From Pseudomonadota bacterium (GTDB taxonomy: Bacteria; Pseudomonadota; Alphaproteobacteria; Caulobacterales; Caulobacteraceae), in the NCBI GenBank assembly GCA_023416055.1, contig JAEZIH010000218.1, positions 1 to 11,047 on the forward strand: DNA of 11,047 nt, given 5' to 3'. Every line of letters starts with the position of its first letter. The first letter of the stretch is position 1. Below are positions 5,070 to 11,047 of the stretch, piece by piece. The notes under the pieces were generated by a model, which saw only the letters and a list, made by a program, of their open reading frames with translations, was not told the origin of the DNA and searched no databases. The position numbers and the translations under genes are program-made.

Positions 5070-6178
5070 GCCGCTCCGCCGTCTCCCGGCTGCGCCTGGG
5101 CCGCATCGAACGCTATGTGCTGATCCAGCAGGCGCGGTCGCTGGCCGTGGCCCTCGGGGTGATTTCGGGCCTGATCATGCTGATCGACTTCGTCGAGATT
5201 TCGCGCGGGATCGGATCCGATGTCGACCTTTCGGGCGTGCGGATCCTGGGCCTGATGCTGCTGAAGTCGCCGCAGGTCATCATCCAGCTGCTGCCCTTCG
5301 TCTTCCTGTTCGGGACCCTCGCCGCCTTCGTCAGCCTGAACCGTCGCAGCGAACTGATCGCCATGCGCGCCGCCGGTCTGTCGGCCTGGCGCTTCGTCCT
5401 GCCCGCGGCGGGTGCGGCCTTCGTGTTCGGCATTGTCACGGTCACCGTCCTCGGCCCCCTCGCCGCCTCGGCCGACGGCCTGTTCCAGCGCGAGCGCACC
5501 CGGCTGTCCGGCGCTTCGTCGGCCGCCGAGGCCGTGTGGATCCGCGAGGGCGACGACACCCGGCAGATGGTCATCCGCGCCGAGCGCCAGGACCGGGCCA
5601 ACGCCCGCCTGCTGGGGGTGACCTTCTTCATCTACGCCAACGACGGGGCCGGACACCGGTCCTTCCGCGAGCGCATCGACGCGGCCGAGGCCTCGCTCAG
5701 CGCCGGCCGCTGGCGTCTGGTCGACGCCGTAGGCGCCCAGATCGGTCAGAGGGCGGTTCGCTACGAGACGCTGGACCTGCTCTCCAGCCTCGCCGACGAC
5801 GAGGCCTTTGAACGCTTCGCCCGGCCGCAGGCCACGCCGTTCTGGTCCCTGCCGGCCCAGATCGCCCGGGTCGAGGCCGCCGGCTTCTCCAGCACCGCCT
5901 ACCGGCTGCGCCTTCAGCAACTGCTGGCGACGCCTCTGATGTTCGCAGCCATGTCCATCCTCGCCGCCGCCTTCTCGCTCCGCCTGATGCGACTGGGCGA
6001 TCTGGCGCGCATGAGCCTGGCGGCGGTGGTGCTCGGCTTCAGCTTCTTCTTCGTCAACCAGGCCGCATCGGCCTTTGGTTCGGCCGAGGTCATCCCGCCG
6101 TGGCTGGCCGCCTGGCTGCCGCCCTTGCTCACCGCGCTCGCCGCCTTCACCTTGCTGTTCTATACCGAAGACGGCTAA
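5066..6178 (+). CDS. lptG: LPS export ABC transporter permease LptG
   Basis: LptG is the partner permease of LptF in the LptB2FG lipopolysaccharide extractor of the inner membrane. The 370-residue product has the same fold: membrane segments at about 25-45, 64-90 and 110-130, a periplasmic jellyroll from about 135 to 275, then segments near 285-305, 315-333 and 348-366. The coupling-helix region reads SLNRRSELIAMRAAGLS (90-106), which closely fits the LptG consensus, and RLQQLLATPLMF (282-293) marks entry into the second half. The start is firm: ATG 5066 is preceded by AGGAGAGG at 5053-5060 and overlaps the lptF stop in ATGA, so the two subunits are likely made in equal amounts. lptD follows after 45 bases. 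Confidence 0.95.
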   Translation: MSRSAVSRLRLGRIERYVLIQQARSLAVALGVISGLIMLIDFVEISRGIGSDVDLSGVRILGLMLLKSPQVIIQLLPFVFLFGTLAAFVSLNRRSELIAMRAAGLSAWRFVLPAAGAAFVFGIVTVTVLGPLAASADGLFQRERTRLSGASSAAEAVWIREGDDTRQMVIRAERQDRANARLLGVTFFIYANDGAGHRSFRERIDAAEASLSAGRWRLVDAVGAQIGQRAVRYETLDLLSSLADDEAFERFARPQATPFWSLPAQIARVEAAGFSSTAYRLRLQQLLATPLMFAAMSILAAAFSLRLMRLGDLARMSLAAVVLGFSFFFVNQAASAFGSAEVIPPWLAAWLPPLLTALAAFTLLFYTEDG

Positions 6179-6223
6179 GCGAAGCCCCCGCCGCCTCCAT
6201 CGCTGTCCATCGAGTGAGCCTGA

Positions 6224-8671
6224 ATGCCGCGTGACCGCCGCGCCGATACGGGAGTCCTGCGTCTCCGGCTTCTGGCCGGGGCCGCCGCGATCGCCCTGGC
6301 GTGCCTGGGCGGCGCGGCCCAGGCCCAGCAGGCGGAGGCTCCGTCCTCCGACAGCCAGGCCGGTCAGGACGGGCTGCCCGCCGACGGCGTCTACCTCGAT
6401 GCCGAGACCGCCACCCGGTCCGGCGACGTGATCTCGGCGACGGGTGGAGAGGACCGGGTGCTCGCCCGCTTCCGCAACTCAACCCTGCGCGCCGGGCGCC
6501 TGACCTACGATCTGAACCTCGGCGTGGCGACGGCGGACGACCGCGTCGAGTTCGTCGATCCCGACGGCAACATCGTCTTCGCCAGCCATCTGGAGCTGGA
6601 CTCCGACCTCAGGGCCGGGGTGGCGGTGGACTTCGCCACGCGCTTCCGCAACGGGGCCAGCCTGATGGCGGCCACGGCTGTCCGCCGCAGCGAGAACGTC
6701 AACGAATTGAACTACGCCCTCTTCACGCCCTGCCCGATCTGCGACGCTGAGGGAAACGCCCGCGAGCCCAGCATCGCCATCCAGGCCGAGAAGGTGGTCC
6801 AGGACGAGGAGCTGCGCGCGGTCCTGTACCGCAACGCGGTGTTCCGGGTCGGCGGGGTGCCTGTCTTCTATCTGCCGTGGTTCGCCCACCCCGACCCGAC
6901 GGTCGAGCGGGCCTCCGGCTTCCTGACGCCGATCCCCAGCTATGACGAGGGTCGCGGCGTCAGCCTCGAGCTCCCCTGGCTGCAGGTCGTTTCGCCGTCC
7001 GAGGACTGGCTGATCAGCCCGCAGATCAACAGCCGTGTCGCGCCGCTTCTGAACCTGCAGTGGCGGCGCCGCTTCGAGGACGGCACGGTCGTCATCCGCG
7101 GCGGCTATACCTACGAACGCAACTTCGGCGACTTCGACCTCGACGGCGACGGCGACGCCGAAAGCAACGTCAAGTTCGGCGACCGCACCAGCCGCAGCTA
7201 CTTCCTCGGCCACGGCCGCTTCGATCCGGAAGGACCGTGGCGGTGGGGTTTCACCGCAGAGCGGACGTCGGACAAGACCCTGTTCGACCGCTACGACGTG
7301 CGCGATCCCTACCAGGACAACGGCCTCTACTACGGCGACCAGCGCCGGCTGATCAGCCAGATCTACGCCGAGCACCAGACCGAACGCTCCTATGTCTCGG
7401 TCGCCGCCTTCACCATCCAGAGTCTGCGCGTCGCGCGGTTCGACCCCGTTACGCCGGCGCTGAATGAGTTCGAGCGCGACGGCGCCCTGCCGGTGGCGGC
7501 GCCCCTGATCGAGGCCCGGTGGGAGCCGGACGGTCCCGTCCTGGGCGGACGTCTCCGCCTGCGGGGGTCGGCCGTATCCCTGAGCCGTGACGACTACGTC
7601 GGCAGCCCCGTCCTGCGCCCCGACATGATCCCCCCGGGCCCGACCTTCGGCCTTCCCGGCGTCGACAGCCGCCGCGTCTCGGCCCAGCTGGACTGGCGCA
7701 AGTCGATGATCTCGCCCATGGGGGTCCGCTGGGATCCCTTCGTCGACCTGCGCGCCGATCTCTATTCAATCGCCGACCTGCCGCCGGTCCTCGGACTGGA
7801 GGACGAGGAGCTCGGTCGCGGGCGCGCCACCGCGGGCGTGGACGTCAGCTATCCGCTGATCCGCCGTTTCGCTGCCGCGGACGTCATCTTCGAGCCGATG
7901 GCCCAGATTTCGGTCTCGACCGACCCCGACCAGGACCCGCGCCTGCCGAACGAGGACAGCGCCACCATCGAGCTGGACGAGAGCTCCCTGTTCCGCGTCG
8001 ACCGCTTCCCCGGCTACGACCTGCTCGAAGGCGGGCTGCGCTTCACCGCGGGCGCCCGGACGACGCTGCGCTGGCGGGACGGCCGGCAGGCAAGCCTGTT
8101 CATAGGGCGCAGCTTCCGGGCGGACGAGGAGCCAGCCTTCCTGGCGCCTGTCCCGGATGACCCGGCCAATCTCTACGATCCCACCGGCCTCGCCTCGGAC
8201 ACCTCGGACTGGGTGGTCCAGGGAGACTTCTCGCCATCGGACAGGATTCGCGGCTGGGGCCATGCGACGATCGATTCGGGCGGCAACATCCGCCGCGCGG
8301 AGATCGCCGTCGACGGCCGCTGGGGGCGCCGCGACCTGGCGACGGTCAGCTACATCCTCGACCGGTCCAATCCGCTCGCCGGCCCGAACAACCGGAACTA
8401 CGAGTTCCTGCAGGTCGCCGGCCAGCAGTTCATCTACGGCAACTGGGGCGTGGCCTTTGCGGGCATCGCCGACCTGGAGCGCACGCCGCGGCCGGGCCAG
8501 CCCGATCCGGGCTATCTGGTGCAATCGGAAGTCGGCCTGCTGTTCGACGACGACTGCTTCCGATTCGAGCTGGGATGGCGTCGCGACAACACCAGCGTGC
8601 GGCCTTCCGGCCCCTCGGAGGGCCCTTATGTGCGCCTAACGCTCGCCACTTTCGGCGGTACAGGATATTGA
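6224..8671 (+). CDS. lptD: LPS-assembly outer-membrane protein LptD
   Basis: LptD is the outer-membrane barrel that, with the plug lipoprotein LptE, inserts lipopolysaccharide into the outer leaflet. The 815-residue product has a Sec signal peptide cleaved near AQA-QQ (34/35), a periplasmic LptA-like beta-jellyroll (about 55-150, starting DGVYLDAETATRSGD) and a long barrel from about 200 to the C-terminal aromatic residue. VFYLPWFAHPDPTVERASGF (214-233) is a strongly conserved LptD stretch. Three cysteines lie outside the signal: C170 and C173 in TPCPIC and C778 in DDDCF. E. coli LptD needs disulfides between its periplasmic domain and barrel; here one N-terminal Cys probably pairs with C778. 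ATG 6224 is the only good start, with a weak GAGTGAG upstream. An acidic DLDGDGDAE (305-313) is noted as odd. The chaperone SurA is encoded 99 bases downstream. Confidence 0.94.
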   Translation: MPRDRRADTGVLRLRLLAGAAAIALACLGGAAQAQQAEAPSSDSQAGQDGLPADGVYLDAETATRSGDVISATGGEDRVLARFRNSTLRAGRLTYDLNLGVATADDRVEFVDPDGNIVFASHLELDSDLRAGVAVDFATRFRNGASLMAATAVRRSENVNELNYALFTPCPICDAEGNAREPSIAIQAEKVVQDEELRAVLYRNAVFRVGGVPVFYLPWFAHPDPTVERASGFLTPIPSYDEGRGVSLELPWLQVVSPSEDWLISPQINSRVAPLLNLQWRRRFEDGTVVIRGGYTYERNFGDFDLDGDGDAESNVKFGDRTSRSYFLGHGRFDPEGPWRWGFTAERTSDKTLFDRYDVRDPYQDNGLYYGDQRRLISQIYAEHQTERSYVSVAAFTIQSLRVARFDPVTPALNEFERDGALPVAAPLIEARWEPDGPVLGGRLRLRGSAVSLSRDDYVGSPVLRPDMIPPGPTFGLPGVDSRRVSAQLDWRKSMISPMGVRWDPFVDLRADLYSIADLPPVLGLEDEELGRGRATAGVDVSYPLIRRFAAADVIFEPMAQISVSTDPDQDPRLPNEDSATIELDESSLFRVDRFPGYDLLEGGLRFTAGARTTLRWRDGRQASLFIGRSFRADEEPAFLAPVPDDPANLYDPTGLASDTSDWVVQGDFSPSDRIRGWGHATIDSGGNIRRAEIAVDGRWGRRDLATVSYILDRSNPLAGPNNRNYEFLQVAGQQFIYGNWGVAFAGIADLERTPRPGQPDPGYLVQSEVGLLFDDDCFRFELGWRRDNTSVRPSGPSEGPYVRLTLATFGGTGY

Positions 8672-8770
8672 CGGGGCGACGGGCGTCGACCGGCGTGCGA
8701 TTTCGGTTGCGCGCAGGTTGCGGGAACCGGACGCGATCCGGCGGCGCCGCTTGAGGAACCAGGACTGACA

Positions 8771-10111
8771 ATGCGTTTTCAGCGTTACTTGACGGGCGTG
8801 GCGATCGCCGCCCTCCTGGCCGGAACGGCCATGGCCCAGACCGCGCCGCAGGAGCCGGCGGCGGCGGGCACGCTGAACCCCGCGGCCGAGCAGGCCCCGC
8901 CGACCGCCCCGGCGGCCGCGCCGCAGTTCCAGCTGGCCGACGGCATCCTCGCCACGGTCAACGACAGCGTCATCACCGGCTTCGACCTGCGCCAGCGCAT
9001 GCTGCTGCTGATCGCCATGACCCAGGTGCAGCCGACGCCGGAAAACATCCCGGCCATCCAGCAGGAAGCCCTGAACGCCCTGATCGACGAACGTCTGCAG
9101 ATCCAGGAGCTGGCCAACTACAAGGAGCTCCGGGTCACCGACGACGAGGTGAACCAGGAGATCGCGGCCATGGCCCAGGAGGTCGGGGTGACCCCGCAGG
9201 CCTACCTGTCCTTCCTGGAGGCGGGCGGCATCCGCGCCCAGACCCTGCGCGAACAGCTTCGCACCCAGATCGGCTGGCAGCAGCTCGTCGGCGGCCGCTT
9301 CCAGAGCCGCGCCCGGGTCAGCAAGGGGGCGCTCGAGGCGGCCCTGCGCCAGCGGGCCGAGGCGGCTTCGAAGAAGCAGTACCTGATCGGCGAAATCTAC
9401 ATCGAGGCGGCCCGCGTCGGCGGCCAGCAGGCTGCGCTCAACGGCGCCAACCAGCTGGTCCAGCAGATGGTGCAGGGCGCGCCCTTCCAGGCCGTGGCCC
9501 AGCAGTTCTCGTCCGCGCCCTCGGCGACCCGCGGCGGCGACGCCGGCTGGGTCGTGGCCGGCACGGTCAACCCGACCCTCCAGGCGGCCATGGACCAGCT
9601 GGAAGTCGGCCAGCTGTCGCGCCCGATCCCGGTCGAGGGCGGCGTCTACATCATCTACATGCGCGACAAGCGCGACGGCGCGGCGACCAGCCTCGTCCAG
9701 CTGAAGCAGGTCATGGTCGAGCTGCCGGAGACGGCCAGCGACGCAGACGTGCAGGCGGCGACGCAGCGCCTCAACGCCATCCAGCCGCAGCTGACCTGCG
9801 ATAACATGTTGCAGCGCGCGACCTCCGAGCAGGGCCTGCTGGGCGCCGACCTCGGCGAGTCCGACGTGCTCAACCTGGCCCCGCAGTTCCAGCAGGTCGC
9901 CCGCTCGGCCGAGGTCGGCAGCGTCAGCACCCCGATCCGCACCCCGCTGGGCCTGCACCTGGTCGCCGTCTGCGGCCGTCGCGTCGGCGGCGCCGAGGCC
10001 CCGGATCCCCGGGTGATCGAAAACCAGCTGTTCCGCCAGAACCTCGCCACCCTGGGCCGTCGCTACATGCGCGACCTGCGCGAGGACGCGCTGATCGAGT
10101 TCCGTCAGTGA
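8771..10111 (+). CDS. surA: Periplasmic chaperone / parvulin peptidyl-prolyl isomerase SurA
   Basis: SurA escorts unfolded outer-membrane proteins, LptD among them, across the periplasm. The 446-residue product has a signal peptide (1-22, cleaved after AMA), a Pro/Ala-rich linker (about 24-52), a SurA N-terminal domain (about 54-180, opening ADGILATVNDSVITGFDLRQ), a parvulin domain (about 203-300, with SSAPSATRGGDAGWV at 248-262 and VYIIYMRDKR), a degenerate second parvulin-like domain (about 308-405) and a C-terminal helix (RRYMRDLREDALIEFR) that folds back on the N-terminal domain in known structures. Cys343 and Cys401 both lie in the second domain. AGGA at 8761-8764 sits 6 bases before ATG 8771. 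No convincing promoter was seen in the 99-base gap after lptD. The linkage lptD-surA-pdxA is conserved with E. coli. Confidence 0.95.
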   Translation: MRFQRYLTGVAIAALLAGTAMAQTAPQEPAAAGTLNPAAEQAPPTAPAAAPQFQLADGILATVNDSVITGFDLRQRMLLLIAMTQVQPTPENIPAIQQEALNALIDERLQIQELANYKELRVTDDEVNQEIAAMAQEVGVTPQAYLSFLEAGGIRAQTLREQLRTQIGWQQLVGGRFQSRARVSKGALEAALRQRAEAASKKQYLIGEIYIEAARVGGQQAALNGANQLVQQMVQGAPFQAVAQQFSSAPSATRGGDAGWVVAGTVNPTLQAAMDQLEVGQLSRPIPVEGGVYIIYMRDKRDGAATSLVQLKQVMVELPETASDADVQAATQRLNAIQPQLTCDNMLQRATSEQGLLGADLGESDVLNLAPQFQQVARSAEVGSVSTPIRTPLGLHLVAVCGRRVGGAEAPDPRVIENQLFRQNLATLGRRYMRDLREDALIEFRQ

Positions 10112-11047
10112 CCGCTGCCCCGCCGCCGCTGGCCCTGACACTGGGCGAGCCGGCGGGCGTGGGCCCCGAGATCGTCGCCGCCGCCTGGCGCGCCCTCAAG
10201 GAAGGGCCGCAGGCCTTCGCCGTCATCGGCGACGCCGCCCTGCTGCGCCGGCAAGGCGTGGATGTGCAGGAGATCATGGCGCCCTCGGAGGCGGCGGCCG
10301 CCTTCCGGCGCGCCCTGCCCGTCCTGCACGCCCCCCTGCCCGGTCCGGTGACGCCGGGTCGGCCCGAGCCGGCCAACGCCGGGGCGGTCGCCGACTGGAT
10401 CGAGCAGGCGGTCGGCCTGGCCCTCGCCGGAGAGGTCGCCGGTCTGGTCACCGCCCCGATCGCCAAGGCTCCGCTGTACGCCGCCGGCTTCCGCTTTCCC
10501 GGGCACACCGAGTTCATCGCAGAGCTGACCGCGGACGTCCCCTTCGGCGGCACGCGCGGTCCGGTGATGATGCTGACCACGAAGGACCTGCGCGCCTGCC
10601 TCGTCACCATCCACGAGCCGCTCGCTTCGGTCCCCGAGCTGGTGACCGCAGAGCGGGTGATGCGCGCCGCCCGCGTGGTGCATGAGGCGCTGCGCGGCGA
10701 TTTCGGCATCGCCCGTCCGCGGCTCGCCCTGGCGGGCCTCAATCCCCACGCCGGCGAGGGCGGCGCCATCGGGCTCGAGGAGCAGGAGGTGCTGATCCCG
10801 GCTGCGGCCGCGCTGCGCCGGGAGGGTGTCGACATCAGCGACCCGCGGCCGGCCGACACCCTGTTCCACGACGAGGCCCGGTCGACCTACGACGCCGTGC
10901 TGTGCCTCTACCACGACCAGGCCCTGATCCCGGTCAAGACGCTGGACTTCTGGGGCGGGGTAAATGCGACGCTGGGCCTGCCGTTGGTGCGCACGTCGCC
11001 GGACCACGGGACAGGCTTCGACATCGCGGGCAAGGGCGTGGCGCGGG
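10108..11047 (+). CDS. pdxA: 4-hydroxythreonine-4-phosphate dehydrogenase (3' end outside window)
   Basis: PdxA oxidises 4-phosphohydroxy-L-threonine with NAD, yielding the precursor that PdxJ joins with deoxyxylulose phosphate to make pyridoxine phosphate; it is a cytosolic metal-dependent dimer. The 313 codons present cover nearly the whole enzyme (usually about 330 residues). Visible motifs are LGEPAGVGPEI (12-22), PGHTEF (131-136), TIHEP (167-171), LNPHAGEGG (211-219), LYHDQALIPVK (267-277) and RTSPDHGTGFDIAGKG (295-310). H169, H214 and H269 correspond to the three metal-binding histidines of E. coli PdxA, so the enzyme should be active. The start is a GTG overlapping the surA TGA (GTGA); no good Shine-Dalgarno is visible, so coupling to surA translation is likely. 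No other start gives a full N-terminus. The frame is still open at the right edge. Downstream of pdxA in related genomes one expects ksgA (rsmA). Confidence 0.95.
   Translation, partial: MTAAPPPLALTLGEPAGVGPEIVAAAWRALKEGPQAFAVIGDAALLRRQGVDVQEIMAPSEAAAAFRRALPVLHAPLPGPVTPGRPEPANAGAVADWIEQAVGLALAGEVAGLVTAPIAKAPLYAAGFRFPGHTEFIAELTADVPFGGTRGPVMMLTTKDLRACLVTIHEPLASVPELVTAERVMRAARVVHEALRGDFGIARPRLALAGLNPHAGEGGAIGLEEQEVLIPAAAALRREGVDISDPRPADTLFHDEARSTYDAVLCLYHDQALIPVKTLDFWGGVNATLGLPLVRTSPDHGTGFDIAGKGVAR

Noticed and set aside
6479..7375. A 298-codon minus-strand frame inside lptD
   Set aside because: It has the same Ala/Val/Asp-rich reverse-frame composition and no motif, and it is wholly contained in a well-supported lptD.
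8672..8770. Short inverted repeat (CCGGA...TCCGG) and possible promoter between lptD and surA
   Set aside because: The 5-bp stem is within chance expectation for this GC content and no paired -35/-10 boxes were found.
8636..10141. A 501-codon open frame on the minus strand, antisense to surA
   Set aside because: Same high-GC shadow effect; its composition is biased to Arg/Gly/Leu/Asp/His and surA on the plus strand has a signal peptide, domains and ribosome binding site.

Overview
The window is about 70% GC and almost fully coding. It looks like the chromosome of an alphaproteobacterium of the order Caulobacterales, probably Brevundimonas or a close relative. The basis is the gene order lptF-lptG-lptD-surA-pdxA, the style of the LptD and SurA proteins, frequent ATGA/GTGA start-stop overlaps and a cluster of I78-type lipoproteins. 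The assignment rests on recognition by eye, not on a database search. No rRNA, tRNA, CRISPR array, insertion sequence or prophage gene was seen.

Left part (1-2320, + strand): the C-terminal tail of a probable ABC-F ATPase enters from the left edge. It is followed by holC (DNA polymerase III chi subunit), three tandem small lipoproteins of the peptidase-inhibitor I78 family (780-1697), and a small secreted beta-rich protein of unknown function (1801-2286). A hairpin overlaps the ribosome binding site of that last gene. A strong GC-rich hairpin (2296-2320) separates this rightward block from the convergent pepA.

Middle (2329-3935): pepA (leucyl aminopeptidase) lies on the minus strand and diverges from lptF across a 131-base intergenic region that can hold two back-to-back promoters.

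Right part (3936-11047, + strand): an envelope-biogenesis operon. LptF and LptG are the inner-membrane permease pair that extracts lipopolysaccharide. LptD is the outer-membrane translocon that delivers it to the surface. SurA is the periplasmic chaperone that helps fold outer-membrane barrels, including LptD. PdxA (vitamin B6 synthesis) starts inside the surA stop codon and runs off the right edge. The lptFG, surA-pdxA and I78-2/I78-3 pairs overlap by 4 bases, so each pair is probably translationally coupled.

Most of the window is conserved housekeeping. The unusual part is the roughly 1.5 kb between holC and pepA. It holds the I78 lipoprotein triplet, each copy with an added CxxC pair and the first copy lacking a conventional start codon, and the uncharacterised secreted protein. 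In E. coli holC directly follows pepA in the same direction; here it is inverted and separated by this cargo.
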